Source: an uncultured Gammaproteobacteria bacterium (lineage in GTDB: Bacteria; Pseudomonadota; Gammaproteobacteria; GCA-002705445; GCA-002716945). From it: 64,000 nucleotides of DNA. A program made the position numbers and the translations under genes. Within the stretch, counting starts at the first letter, position 1; every line of letters begins with the position of its first letter. The stretch covers positions 1-64,000 of the forward strand of contig CACPCG010000002.1 of assembly GCA_902632305.1 (NCBI GenBank), in the 5' to 3' direction. Shown one piece after another: positions 30,745 through 39,827 of the stretch. The notes under the pieces were generated by a model. The model searched no databases. It saw only the letters and a program-made list of their open reading frames with translations, and had not been told where the DNA came from.

Positions 30745-32688
30745 CTATAGAATCTCTCTGAGTTGTGCTATAACACTCTCATTTTCTAAAGTAGATGTAT
30801 CGCCAGAAATTTCCTCACCTCTAGCTAAGTTCCTTAATAGTCTTCGCATGATTTTTCCGGATCTTGTTTTTGGTAACATATCTGAAAAAGAAATCCTCTC
30901 TGGGACGGCTATAGACCCGATTTTTTTCTTAACCCATTGTCTTAATTCATCAGCATATTTTGAATTATCTAACTTTTTAGTATTTTGTTTAAGAGATACA
31001 AATGCGTGTATAGCTTCACCTTTTATCTCATGTTTATAACTCACGACTGCAGCCTCTGCAACATTGATATGAGCTACTAATGCAGACTCAACTTCCATTG
31101 TGCCAAGACGATGACCTGATATGTTAACAACGTCATCGGATCTACCCATTATCCAAATGTTTCCCTTATCATCGTATCTTGCAGTGTCTCCTGTAATATA
31201 ATATTTACCATTGTACTTAGACCAATAAGTCTGCTTATATCTATTCTCATCGTTCCATATCCCTCTTAGCATAGAGGGCCAAGGATTTTTAATTACAAGA
31301 TCTCCACCGATATTTGCGTTAGTAATTTCATCGCCATTAGTATCCATAATAGCTGTTTCTATACCCGGCAGTGGTTTTGTGCAAGTACCAGGTGCTAGGT
31401 CTGAGATACCTGGTAAAGGAGCAATCATATTTGCTCCTGTCTCTGTTTGCCACCATGTATCGACTATAGGACAGTTTCCTAATCCTATCATTTTATGGTA
31501 CCAAACCCATGCTTTAGGATTTATTGGTTCACCAACAGTTCCAAGTAATCTTAATGAATCTAATTTGAAGGATCTTGGTGAATCTTCGCCTACTTTCATT
31601 AAAGTTCTGATTGCAGTAGGAGCTGTATAAAAAACTGTAACTTTATTTTCTTCTATGATTTTCCAAAAACGATTTTTATCTGGGTAAGTTGGAGCGCCAT
31701 CATAAATTAGTACCGTGGCACCAAGAGATAGTGGACCATATACTACATAACTATGACCAGTTACCCAGCCAATATCTGCAGTACACCAAAAAATATCATT
31801 TTCTTTTAAATCAAAAACCCACCTGCTTGTTAAAGAACAATTTAACAAGTAACCTGCTGAGCTATGCATAATTCCTTTTGGCTTTCCAGTTGATCCGGAG
31901 GTGTACAATATGAACAGAAGCGCCTCTGCATTCATTGATAGAGGGTCCACAACAACAGATTCTCTAGGTGCTATCTCATCCCAAGTAAAGTCTATTTTAT
32001 TCTTACTTATCTTTAGATTCAGATTATTAAATATTAAAACTGCCTTGACGCATTCACAACCAGCCTCAATAGCTTCATCTACAACTTTTTTACTCTCAAT
32101 TAATTTCCCAGATCTTTTAAATCCGTCTACTGTTATCACAGCTTTTGCGTTACAATCGATGATTCTATCCTTTAAGGATTCTGATGAGAATCCAGCAAAT
32201 ACCACGGAATGAATTATACCCAATCTAGCACAAGCAAGCATTGCTATAATTGATTCTGGTATTGTTGGCATATATATGATTACTCTATCTCCTTCCTTTA
32301 ATTTCATTTTTTTGAGAGACCATGAAAATCGATTAACTTTTTCATACAATTTTTTATATGAAATATTTTCTTTCTTACCACTTTCTGAAATATGAATTAT
32401 TGCGTTATTCGTGTTTTTTATATGCCTGTCAACACAATTTTTTGACACATTGAGTTCTCCATCTTCAAACCATTTGAAGAATGGTCGACTCCCAGAGCAA
32501 ATCTTTGTAAATGGTTTGTCCCACTCTATAAATTGATTAGCCAAACCTTTCCAAAAAGATTCTGGGTTAAATTTATAGTCAGCATGTTGTTTTATTGCCT
32601 GTTCAGCAGTTATGTTACAATTTTCTTGAAATTTTTTGGTTGGTCTATAAAGCCTTTCTTCTATTAGGGCAGATTCAATATCTTTCAT
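30745..32688 (-). CDS. acs: Acetyl-CoA synthetase (AMP-forming)
   Basis: Activates acetate to acetyl-CoA through acetyl-AMP; typical of acetate scavenging. 647 aa. The ANL-superfamily loop YTSGSTGKPKGIMHSS, the WWQTETGANMIAPLPG motif, the TGDTARYDDKGN hinge region and the C-terminal KTRSGKIMRRLLRN with the acetylatable lysine are all present. It starts eight bases after dksA and is convergent with pnp, six bases apart. Confidence 0.97.
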   Translation of the reverse strand: MKDIESALIEERLYRPTKKFQENCNITAEQAIKQHADYKFNPESFWKGLANQFIEWDKPFTKICSGSRPFFKWFEDGELNVSKNCVDRHIKNTNNAIIHISESGKKENISYKKLYEKVNRFSWSLKKMKLKEGDRVIIYMPTIPESIIAMLACARLGIIHSVVFAGFSSESLKDRIIDCNAKAVITVDGFKRSGKLIESKKVVDEAIEAGCECVKAVLIFNNLNLKISKNKIDFTWDEIAPRESVVVDPLSMNAEALLFILYTSGSTGKPKGIMHSSAGYLLNCSLTSRWVFDLKENDIFWCTADIGWVTGHSYVVYGPLSLGATVLIYDGAPTYPDKNRFWKIIEENKVTVFYTAPTAIRTLMKVGEDSPRSFKLDSLRLLGTVGEPINPKAWVWYHKMIGLGNCPIVDTWWQTETGANMIAPLPGISDLAPGTCTKPLPGIETAIMDTNGDEITNANIGGDLVIKNPWPSMLRGIWNDENRYKQTYWSKYNGKYYITGDTARYDDKGNIWIMGRSDDVVNISGHRLGTMEVESALVAHINVAEAAVVSYKHEIKGEAIHAFVSLKQNTKKLDNSKYADELRQWVKKKIGSIAVPERISFSDMLPKTRSGKIMRRLLRNLARGEEISGDTSTLENESVIAQLREIL

Positions 32689-32696
32689 TATACATT

Positions 32697-33125
32697 TTAA
32701 TCTACTTGAGATTTCTCAAGGCGCTCATGACGTTCTTGAGCTTCGATACAAAGTGTTGCAATAGGTCTCGCCTCTAATCTTTTTATACCAATAGGCTCAC
32801 CCGTATCTTCACAATACCCATATAAACCATCGTCAACCCTTTGTAAAGCTTGATCTATTTTTAAGATAAGTTTTCTTTCTCTGTCCCTAGTCCTTAATTC
32901 TAGTCGAAACTCCTCTTCTTGAGTAGCAGCATCATTAGGGTCTGGTAACTTTGTGGAATCTTTTTTCATATGCTCGACCGTTTTATCAGCCTCTCTCATC
33001 AGTAGATTTTTCCAATCTAGAAGTATTTTTTTAAAATGATCGATTTGTTTAGGGCTCATGTATTCTTCACCTTTTGAAGGTTTGTAAGGCTTAAACTTGA
33101 GAAATTTGGAAAGATCGTTATTCAT
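32697..33125 (-). CDS. dksA: RNA polymerase-binding transcription factor DksA, zinc-finger cysteines reduced
   Basis: Secondary-channel regulator that acts with ppGpp. 142 aa with the coiled coil (about 25-100) and its functional tip motif Asp62-x-x-Asp65-x-Ala67. The globular domain keeps only Cys105 and Cys126 of the four zinc ligands; the partners are Thr108 and Ala129. Loss of pairs of cysteines is known in DksA2-type proteins, which work without zinc and resist zinc or oxidative stress. The rest of the zinc-finger region (GEPIGIKRLEARPIATLCIEAQERHE) is otherwise typical. Confidence 0.93.
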   Translation of the reverse strand: MNNDLSKFLKFKPYKPSKGEEYMSPKQIDHFKKILLDWKNLLMREADKTVEHMKKDSTKLPDPNDAATQEEEFRLELRTRDRERKLILKIDQALQRVDDGLYGYCEDTGEPIGIKRLEARPIATLCIEAQERHERLEKSQVD

Positions 33126-33180
33126 AATTTAAACTAATAAACTATTCTGCATCTATGGACGGTTGATAGCAAGAATTTTT

Positions 33181-34524
33181 TTATTCAATTTCTATTTTTT
33201 TCACTTTTACAGACCCATCAGAAAGCTCGATGCTTTTCACATTTTTTGTCTTAAGTGACGAGATTTTTTTTATTACTTCGTTATTTTTTGATCTTATTAT
33301 GCTAAAACCCCTTCTAAGATTAAGTTTTGGGTCAAATGATTTTATATTTGATAATAAGGTAGAAAAATCTTTACGTTTTTCTGATAAAAACCTATCTCTC
33401 TTTTCTGTGAGGCTTCTTGTGTTTAACTTTAATTGATTTTCACGTAATTTGAAAAATTTGTTTATAATAAATCTAGTCGATTGCAGTCTTGATTCTGATA
33501 GGTTTTGCTCTTTTGTGTTATCTGATAACAGTTTTTTTACAACGTCATTAATTAATTTTTCTATTCGTAATCTCTCTTTTGATCCGTTAGCTATTTTCTC
33601 TTTTGGGCTAACCTTATGAAGCATATCTGATAGATGCTTAATTTTTGTAGTGAGAAATTGAATATAATCTTGTACTCTTATAGATATTTCTGTAGTTGTA
33701 CTATTTATTAGTGTGAGTATTTCATTTTTGTCTGGTGTTACAAACTCAGCGGCTGCAGTGGGAGTAGGCATAGCTTTATCAGCCGCGTAATCTGCAAGCG
33801 TAATATCTGGCTCATGCCCTATACCTGTAACAATGGGGATTTTCGAATTATAAATTTCTCGGATTAATAATTCATCGTTAAATGGTAATAAATCAAAGAA
33901 TGAACCTCCACCTCTTACAATCAGGATAACATCTACTAAATCGTCAGAATTAGCTTCTCTTATTCTTTTAATGATATTTTTCGAAGCATTATCACCTTGA
34001 ACAGTGGTTGGGTATAAAATAATATCTGAAATAGGGTAGCGTCTGTCAATAGCTACTTGGACATCATGAATCACTGCTCCTTGTTCAGATGTAATTACTC
34101 CGATGTTGTTCGGGAATCTTACAATATCTCTTACATTATTGAAAATACCTTCTCCAGCCAATTTTTTCTTTAATTCTTCGATTTTCTGTTTTAAAGCACC
34201 TTCACCAAACCTCTCAACATTTAATATTTTGAGTTGTAGATTACCTGTATTTTCATAAAAATCTATGTAACCCGTTATAATTACTTCCTGATTTCTAAAT
34301 TCATTTAAATCTATGTCATTATTATTTTCCCAGCCTAGTATGACACCTGTAATTTTGTATTGTCTAGAATCACTTTTTTCAACTATATCGCAGTATTGGC
34401 TATTATTTGCATATCGACTCGGTCTTTGCATTTCTCCCTTTAACAATATTGATTGAGGAAACACCTGATGTATTGTTGAGGCTATTTGGTTATTGATTTC
34501 ACGAATAGTATAGATTTTGGTCAT
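33181..34524 (-). CDS. xseA: Exodeoxyribonuclease VII large subunit
   Basis: Processes single-stranded DNA in both directions together with XseB. 447 aa: N-terminal OB-fold (1-100, YTIREINNQIASTIHQVFP), catalytic domain with VITSEQGAVIHDV, LIVRGGGSFFDLLPFNDELL and GIGHEPDITLADYAADKAMPTPTAAAE, then a long coiled coil to about 420. It is divergent from guaB with a 52-base shared promoter region. xseB is not in the window. Confidence 0.96.
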   Translation of the reverse strand: MTKIYTIREINNQIASTIHQVFPQSILLKGEMQRPSRYANNSQYCDIVEKSDSRQYKITGVILGWENNNDIDLNEFRNQEVIITGYIDFYENTGNLQLKILNVERFGEGALKQKIEELKKKLAGEGIFNNVRDIVRFPNNIGVITSEQGAVIHDVQVAIDRRYPISDIILYPTTVQGDNASKNIIKRIREANSDDLVDVILIVRGGGSFFDLLPFNDELLIREIYNSKIPIVTGIGHEPDITLADYAADKAMPTPTAAAEFVTPDKNEILTLINSTTTEISIRVQDYIQFLTTKIKHLSDMLHKVSPKEKIANGSKERLRIEKLINDVVKKLLSDNTKEQNLSESRLQSTRFIINKFFKLRENQLKLNTRSLTEKRDRFLSEKRKDFSTLLSNIKSFDPKLNLRRGFSIIRSKNNEVIKKISSLKTKNVKSIELSDGSVKVKKIEIE

Positions 34525-34565
34525 ATATTTAAAATAATTTTGTTTTATATAATAACTTTAATGTG

Positions 34566-34571
34566 TACAAT
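34566..34571 (+). promoter_or_regulatory. -10 box of guaB
   Basis: TACAAT ends five bases before the guaB ATG at 34577; a -35-like TTTATA is at 34544. The predicted start lies on or next to the ATG, and there is no Shine-Dalgarno, so the guaBA mRNA may be leaderless. Confidence 0.45.
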
Positions 34572-34576
34572 ATAGA

Positions 34577-36073
34577 ATGGTAAAGCTTAAAAATTCTACT
34601 AAATCGAATTACCTTAATCCCCTAGAACAAGGCATTGCTTATGATGATGTGTTACTAGTACCCCAATACTCTGAGATATTACCATCAGATGTTGAATTAG
34701 CCTCAAATTTGACTAAAAAAATTAAGTTGAAAGTCCCAATACTGTCTGCAGCTATGGATACTGTTACTGAAGCAGACATGGCTATTTCACTAGCCAGCGA
34801 AGGAGGAATTGGGATTATTCATAAGAACATGACGGTTGATGAACAAGCAAGACAAGTCAGAATTGTGAAAAAATATGAGAGTGGTGTAATTAGTGATCCA
34901 GTGACAGCAACGTCAAATATGACTGTGAGTGAAATCAATGAAATTACCAAGAAATATAGAATATCTGGTGTACCAGTTGTAGATAAAAATAAACTTGTTG
35001 GGATAGTCACAAACAGAGACTTAAGGTTTGTTGACAACTTCAATCAGAAGATTACAAAAATCATGACTCCTAAAAATAGACTAATTACCGTTTCAGAGAA
35101 TTATACTAAAGATGAGGTAATATCGGCACTCAAAGAGAATAGAATTGAAAAATTATTGATAGTTAATAAAAAGTTTGAATTGAAAGGAATGATTACATTT
35201 AAGGATATTCAGAAGGCCACAACTTTCCCTAATGCATCTAAAGATAGTAGGGGTAGGTTAATAGTTGGTGGTGCTATTGGAACTAATGAAGAGTCTGTAA
35301 AACGTGCCGAAGCATTAATAGCACAAGGTGTCGATGTACTTGTAATTGATACAGCTCATGGGCATTCAAAATTAGTCATCAATATGCTTAAAAACCTGAA
35401 GAGTAAATATCCTAAACAACAGATAATTGTGGGTAATATTGCTACTGAAGAGGCAGCAAAAGATTTAATCAAGGCAGGTGCAGATGCTCTTAAGGTTGGT
35501 ATAGGCCCAGGCTCCATATGTACAACACGTATTGTAGCTGGTGTCGGCGTTCCACAATTAACTGCAATAATAAATGTATCTCGAGAAGCCAAGCAATCTA
35601 AAACACCTCTTATAGCAGACGGCGGCATCAGATACTCAGGAGATATTGCAAAGGCAATAGCGGCTGGTGCAGACTGTGTCATGTTGGGTGGATTACTAGC
35701 TGGAACAGATGAATCCCCAGGTGATGTCGAGATGTATGAGGGAAGAACATATAAATCATACAGAGGGATGGGCTCAATAGGCGCTATGCAAAAGGGGTCA
35801 AGAGATCGCTATAATCAAGATGGAGAGTTAGTAGCATCTAAATTGGTGCCAGAGGGCATAGAAGGGAGAGTACCATATAAGGGCACAATGAAAACAATTC
35901 TGCATCAATTAATTGGTGGACTTAAATCAAGTATGGGATATGTTGGTTGTAAAGATATAGAAAAGATGAAGAAAGACACAACTTTTATTAAAATTAGCAC
36001 ATCTGCAAAACAAGAAAGTCATATTCATGACGTAGACATAGTCAAAGAGCCTCCAAATTATCAACCAAGGTGA
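34577..36073 (+). CDS. guaB: Inosine-5'-monophosphate dehydrogenase
   Basis: NAD-dependent oxidation of IMP to XMP, the first committed step to GMP. 498 aa: TIM barrel interrupted by two CBS domains (about 100-215), the catalytic cysteine near residue 315 in [20 protein letters not shown], the [11 protein letters not shown] motif and the flap [14 protein letters not shown] with the R-Y pair further on. It forms an operon with guaA, four bases between them. Confidence 0.97.
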   Translation: MVKLKNSTKSNYLNPLEQGIAYDDVLLVPQYSEILPSDVELASNLTKKIKLKVPILSAAMDTVTEADMAISLASEGGIGIIHKNMTVDEQARQVRIVKKYESGVISDPVTATSNMTVSEINEITKKYRISGVPVVDKNKLVGIVTNRDLRFVDNFNQKITKIMTPKNRLITVSENYTKDEVISALKENRIEKLLIVNKKFELKGMITFKDIQKATTFPNASKDSRGRLIVGGAIGTNEESVKRAEALIAQGVDVLVIDTAHGHSKLVINMLKNLKSKYPKQQIIVGNIATEEAAKDLIKAGADALKVGIGPGSICTTRIVAGVGVPQLTAIINVSREAKQSKTPLIADGGIRYSGDIAKAIAAGADCVMLGGLLAGTDESPGDVEMYEGRTYKSYRGMGSIGAMQKGSRDRYNQDGELVASKLVPEGIEGRVPYKGTMKTILHQLIGGLKSSMGYVGCKDIEKMKKDTTFIKISTSAKQESHIHDVDIVKEPPNYQPR

Positions 36074-36077
36074 TGAT

Positions 36078-37628
36078 TTGAAATCAAAGATTGATACTAT
36101 TCTTATAATAGATTTTGGATCCCAATACACTCAGCTAATCGCTAGAAGAATAAGAGAGTGTGGCGTATACAGCATAATTCATGATAATAGAATAACTCTC
36201 AAAAAACTCAAACAAATAAATCCCAAAGGGATTATTTTATCTGGTGGCCCAGAATCATTAACAGGCAAGAATAATTTAAAAATCTCAAAGAGTATACTCA
36301 TATCTCAAATACCAATATTAGGTATTTGCTATGGGATGCAATTAATTGCTGCTACTTTTGGTGGGAAAATAACAAAATCTAAAAAACAGGAATTCGGATC
36401 ATCAATTTTTACTAGAATAGGAAAATCTAAATTATTTTTAGGAAAGAAAATTTCTAAAAAATTTAAGGTATGGATGAGTCATGCTGATAAAGTAACAAAA
36501 CTCCCTCGGAACTTTCAATCGTTAGGAAGTTCCACTAATAGTGAGATATCAGGCTTCTCCAACGAAAAGAAGAAAATTTATGCCTTACAATTTCATCCAG
36601 AAGTAACACACACTACTAATGGTAAACAAATACTGATTAATTTTTGCAAAAATATATGTGGATGTTCGAAAAGCTGGACAACAAAAAACAAAATCGAGGA
36701 AATAATTTCTGAGATAAAGGCTATTGTAAATAATGATAGAGTATTATTAGCATTATCTGGAGGAGTAGATTCAACGGTTGTAGCCTCTCTTATCAAAAAA
36801 GCGATTGGAAAAAATTTATGTTGTATGTTTATCGATACAGGATTGCTTAGAAAAAATGAAGTTCAGGATGTGGAAAAAAATATAAAAAAAGGTCTCAAGC
36901 TAAATCTTATAACAGTAGATGCTAAAAAAAAGTTTCTAAAAAATCTCAAACACGTCACTAATCCCGAAAAGAAGAGAAAAATCATAGGAGAGACTTTTAT
37001 TAGAACTTTTGAAGAAGAATCCAAGAAACTTAAAAACATTAAATATCTTGCTCAAGGGACTATATATCCTGATGTTATAGAATCATCGTCTTCTAGCTCA
37101 AAATCTGACGTAATCAAATCACATCATAATGTTGGCGGTTTACCAAAAAAATTTAATTTTATACTCATAGAACCAATAAGAAAATTATTCAAAGATGAAG
37201 TTAGAAAAATCGGTAGAGAGTTGTCAATAGCACAATTGCTTTTGGACAGACACCCTTTCCCAGGCCCTGGGTTAGCTGTAAGGATTTTAGGTGAAGTTTC
37301 AAAAGAGAAAATAAATATATTGCAGGAAGTGGATCATATTTTTATTGAAGAAATAAAAAATGCAAATTTATATAACAGAATAAGCCAAGCGTTATCTGTT
37401 TTCTTGCCAATAAAGTCTGTTGGTGTAATGGGTGATCAAAGGAAATATAATTATGTAGTTGCGATAAGAGCCGTAAAAACGAATGACTTTATGACTGCTG
37501 ATATTTCTGAAATACCTTACAAAATTCTCAATCAAATATCTTCAAGAATAGTCAATGAGGTCCCTAAAGTAGCAAGAGTAGTCTATGATATTACAAGCAA
37601 GCCTCCTGGTACCATAGAGTGGGAGTAA
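36078..37628 (+). CDS. guaA: GMP synthase (glutamine-hydrolysing)
   Basis: Converts XMP to GMP using glutamine and ATP. 516 aa: class I amidotransferase domain with Cys in GICYGMQ and the His-Glu pair in FHPEVTHT; ATP-pyrophosphatase domain with the P-loop SGGVDSTV; C-terminal dimerisation domain ending KPPGTIEWE. The start is TTG at 36078, supported by AAGGTGAT upstream and by the family N-terminus. The protein is unusually lysine-rich, as expected of AT-rich genomes. Confidence 0.97.
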   Translation: MKSKIDTILIIDFGSQYTQLIARRIRECGVYSIIHDNRITLKKLKQINPKGIILSGGPESLTGKNNLKISKSILISQIPILGICYGMQLIAATFGGKITKSKKQEFGSSIFTRIGKSKLFLGKKISKKFKVWMSHADKVTKLPRNFQSLGSSTNSEISGFSNEKKKIYALQFHPEVTHTTNGKQILINFCKNICGCSKSWTTKNKIEEIISEIKAIVNNDRVLLALSGGVDSTVVASLIKKAIGKNLCCMFIDTGLLRKNEVQDVEKNIKKGLKLNLITVDAKKKFLKNLKHVTNPEKKRKIIGETFIRTFEEESKKLKNIKYLAQGTIYPDVIESSSSSSKSDVIKSHHNVGGLPKKFNFILIEPIRKLFKDEVRKIGRELSIAQLLLDRHPFPGPGLAVRILGEVSKEKINILQEVDHIFIEEIKNANLYNRISQALSVFLPIKSVGVMGDQRKYNYVVAIRAVKTNDFMTADISEIPYKILNQISSRIVNEVPKVARVVYDITSKPPGTIEWE

Positions 37629-37700
37629 AAAACCTCATATTTTTTCAATTTTCCAGATTTGCAGATAAAGTAGAAGAATTTAATTAATTTACTAATAAGA

Positions 37701-37729
37701 TTGCAGTTTTCTGTCAAAAAGTCTAAAAT
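37701..37729 (+). promoter_or_regulatory. lexA-dinB promoter (TTGCAG-17-TAAAAT)
   Basis: TTGCAG at 37701-37706, 17 bases, TAAAAT at 37724-37729; transcription should begin about 37736, inside the tandem repeat that looks like the SOS operator. The leader would be about 14 bases. Confidence 0.6.
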
Positions 37730-37749
37730 GAGAACTTTACGAGAACTTT
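37730..37749 (+). promoter_or_regulatory. Putative LexA operator (GAAC-N7-GAAC direct repeat)
   Basis: GAGAACTTTA occurs twice, 11 bases apart, giving GAAC (37732-37735), seven bases, GAAC (37743-37746). This is the direct-repeat form of the SOS box known in Alphaproteobacteria (GTTC-N7-GTTC on the other strand), not the CTGT-N8-ACAG palindrome of most Gammaproteobacteria. It covers the transcript start and abuts the lexA ATG, an ideal place for autorepression. Confidence 0.55.
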
Positions 37750-38346
37750 ATGCTTACAAAGAAAGAGCAGCAAACTTACGATTTTATCACTAAATACTGC
37801 AAAAAATTTGGTGAACCACCTCTGTTGCGACAAATTGCTAAAGGAATAGGTATTAAATCAAAGGGTGTTGCGCACAGATATGTAGATGCTTTGATTAAAG
37901 AGAACAAAATTAAAAAACTACCTCATAAACATAGAGGCAATATCATTAATCAAAAAAGAATTTCTAATGGTTTGAGGATAAAAAGTTTTGGAAAGATTGT
38001 TGCTGGTAATCCAATTGATGCAGTTTCTGATAAAGACATTATCGAATTAGATCATATATTTTCAAATGAAAAATGTTTTGCGTTGAAAGTTCAAGGAGAT
38101 TCAATGATTGAAGCTGGAATAAACGATGGAGATTGGGTAATTGTGGAAAAACAAAATAAACCTATAGCATCAAAAATCATGGTCATTTTAATTGACAATC
38201 AAGATGTAACATTAAAATATGTCAAGCAGATTAATCCAGAAACCGTCAAATTAATACCAGCAAATAAAAATCTTTCATCTAAACCTTATAATATCTCTCG
38301 AATATCTATACAGGGCGTAATTATCGGACAAATAAGAGTTTATTAG
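37750..38346 (+). CDS. lexA: SOS repressor LexA
   Basis: Represses DNA-damage genes and self-cleaves when RecA is activated. 198 aa: winged-helix N-terminus (1-65), cleavage site Ala85-Gly86, catalytic Ser118 (GDSM) and Lys156. The recognition-helix region KSKGVAHRYVDALIKENKIKKLPHKHRG differs from E. coli LexA and is closer in pattern to alphaproteobacterial or LexA2-type proteins, in line with the direct-repeat operator. It is followed 12 bases later by dinB, so the two form an SOS operon. Confidence 0.92.
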   Translation: MLTKKEQQTYDFITKYCKKFGEPPLLRQIAKGIGIKSKGVAHRYVDALIKENKIKKLPHKHRGNIINQKRISNGLRIKSFGKIVAGNPIDAVSDKDIIELDHIFSNEKCFALKVQGDSMIEAGINDGDWVIVEKQNKPIASKIMVILIDNQDVTLKYVKQINPETVKLIPANKNLSSKPYNISRISIQGVIIGQIRVY

Positions 38347-38358
38347 ATTTCAAACTAT

Positions 38359-39582
38359 ATGGATAATTGGAAAAAAGTAATTTTGCATGTAGATATGAAT
38401 GCATTCTTTGCTTCTATTGAGCAAAGAGATGATATTGAGCTACGTGGCAAACCTATTGCGGTCACTAATGGTAAACATGGGTCATGTATAATAACTTGTT
38501 CGTATGAGGCAAGAGCTTTTGGTATCAAGACTGGAATGAAATTTTCTGAAGCCAAAATTATGTGCCCTAAATTAATTCGAAAACCCTCCAATCCAAAAAA
38601 ATATGCAGCTATTTCTAGTCAAATCATGGAAATACTTCATAATATATCGCCTGATATAGAAATTTTCTCTGTTGATGAAGCGTTTATAGATTTAACACAT
38701 TGTAAAAAGATCTATAATTCTCCAATAGAAGTAGCATGCTTGGTTAAAGACCAAATACACGAAAATATTAATCTTTCATGCTCAATTGGCATATCAAACA
38801 ACAAGGCAATGGCGAAATTTGCAGCAAAGCTTAAAAAGCCTGACGGAATAACATTAATTGACCCTACACAAAGCTGTTTATTTTTAGAAAATCGCTTAAT
38901 AACAGATTTGTGTGGAGTTTCAAAAGGTATCCAAAAATTTTTAAATAAGCATAATGTTTTTTTTTGTAATGATATGAAAAAAATACCTATCAGTATACTG
39001 GGAAATAGATACGGTAATGTCGGTAGAAAAATATGGCTTATGGCTCAAGGATTAGATTATGATGCATTAAAAATTGAAAGCAAGCCTCCTCAATCATTCG
39101 GGCATGGCAAAGTTACAATTCCAGGATTAAAGGATGTGCATTTGATAAAAAAAATATTTAGGCATATGTGCGAAAAAGTAGCAAAACGCATGAGGATTAA
39201 TGCTTATGAAAGTGATAAATTTTTTATAGGATACAAAACATGGGAGGGTTGGCATGTACGAAAGTTCCAGTTATCCTATTTCACGAATAATGGATCTGAC
39301 ATTTATGGTTTAGCAGAGAATTTAATATGTAAAATTAATCTTACTCTGGGTATCAATCAGGTTCAGGTTACAGCTATTAATCCTCAACCAATTAATTTGC
39401 AGGTTGATATCTTTGGCAAGAAAGATGTATTTAATAATAGGGTCATTGACAACGTAATTGATCAAATCAATTTAAAATATCCTGATTCCGTTATTGGGCC
39501 AGCGAGGTTACTGGGGAAAACTAGTTCGCCAGACGTAATTTCACCTTCTTGGCGACCTAAAGGTTGGAAACGCTCTGTCTAA
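38359..39582 (+). CDS. dinB: DNA polymerase IV (Y-family)
   Basis: Error-prone translesion polymerase. 407 aa; catalytic motifs HVDMNAFFASIEQRD and SVDEAFIDLT, CSIGISNNKAMAKFAAKLKKPDG, then thumb and little-finger domains. It is about 55 residues longer than E. coli Pol IV (351). I do not see a clear beta-clamp motif at the extreme C-terminus (SWRPKGWKRSV); an internal VDIFGKKD-like stretch could serve. Co-transcribed with lexA, hence damage-induced. A hairpin terminator follows at once. Confidence 0.93.
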   Translation: MDNWKKVILHVDMNAFFASIEQRDDIELRGKPIAVTNGKHGSCIITCSYEARAFGIKTGMKFSEAKIMCPKLIRKPSNPKKYAAISSQIMEILHNISPDIEIFSVDEAFIDLTHCKKIYNSPIEVACLVKDQIHENINLSCSIGISNNKAMAKFAAKLKKPDGITLIDPTQSCLFLENRLITDLCGVSKGIQKFLNKHNVFFCNDMKKIPISILGNRYGNVGRKIWLMAQGLDYDALKIESKPPQSFGHGKVTIPGLKDVHLIKKIFRHMCEKVAKRMRINAYESDKFFIGYKTWEGWHVRKFQLSYFTNNGSDIYGLAENLICKINLTLGINQVQVTAINPQPINLQVDIFGKKDVFNNRVIDNVIDQINLKYPDSVIGPARLLGKTSSPDVISPSWRPKGWKRSV

Positions 39583-39657
39583 AAAAAAAGGCCGAAGGGG
39601 GTAAGAATCGGCCTTTAGTATAAAGGGGTGGAGATATGACAGTGTGTCAATATCCTG
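39581..39657 (-). ncRNA. Candidate small RNA, divergent from the MerR-family gene
   Basis: On the minus strand TTGACA (39692-39687), 17 bases, TATTGT (39669-39664) predicts a start near 39657. The roughly 77-nt RNA would contain a small hairpin (TGACA-CAC-TGTCA, 39649-39637), an unpaired C-rich stretch (CTCCACCCC), and a strong terminator hairpin (9-bp stem, loop with CCCCC) ending in nine T. Two C-rich unpaired regions are typical of RNAs that pair with ribosome-binding sites. No protein is encoded. This is a prediction; the opposite strand could be read instead as a dinB terminator plus a 12-codon leader ORF at 39636-39674. Confidence 0.4.
39587..39616. terminator. Hairpin terminator between dinB and the divergent region
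   Basis: AAAGGCCGA (39587-39595) and TCGGCCTTT (39608-39616) form a 9-bp stem with a 12-base loop. On the minus strand it is followed by a run of nine T, a textbook intrinsic terminator; on the plus strand only TTTAGT follows, so for dinB it is weaker. It is best viewed as bidirectional with its main use on the minus strand. Confidence 0.75.
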
Positions 39658-39814
39658 TTATTAACAATAGTTGAACAAATATACTTTGTCAATGCAAATA
39701 TTGGACAAAAGTGATATATTTCATCAATTATGTGGATTTGTTTTGTAAATACTGAACAAAGAGTTGACAAAAAAGCTGTAATCTATCAAAATAATGACAG
39801 TTATGTTGGACAGA
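39637..39814. promoter_or_regulatory. Cluster of TTGRACAAA-like operator half-sites
   Basis: In 180 bases upstream of the MerR-family gene I see TTGAACAAA (39671), its near inverse TTTGTCAA (39685-39692), TTGGACAAA (39701), TGAACAAA (39753), TTGACAAA (39764, also the -35) and TTGGACAGA (39806), plus the palindrome TGACA-GTG-TGTCA (39637-39649). The 39671-39692 pair is a near-perfect palindrome lying over the minus-strand promoter spacer. CarH/LitR-type regulators bind repeated TGTACA-like sites, so these may be the operators of the adjacent regulator. Confidence 0.5.
39764..39792 (+). promoter_or_regulatory. Promoter of the MerR-family regulator gene (TTGACA-17-CAAAAT)
   Basis: A perfect -35 TTGACA (39764-39769), 17-base spacer and CAAAAT (39787-39792). 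The leader is about 29 bases. The -35 is itself one of the repeated operator-like motifs, which suggests autoregulation. Confidence 0.6.
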
Positions 39815-39827
39815 ATGGTGTATTTAG

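Noticed and set aside
39636-39674. A 12-codon plus-strand ORF behind a GGGGTGGAG sequence, as a leader peptide.
   Set aside because: The GGAG is only two bases from the ATG and there is no plus-strand promoter close upstream; the minus-strand RNA explains the same bases better.
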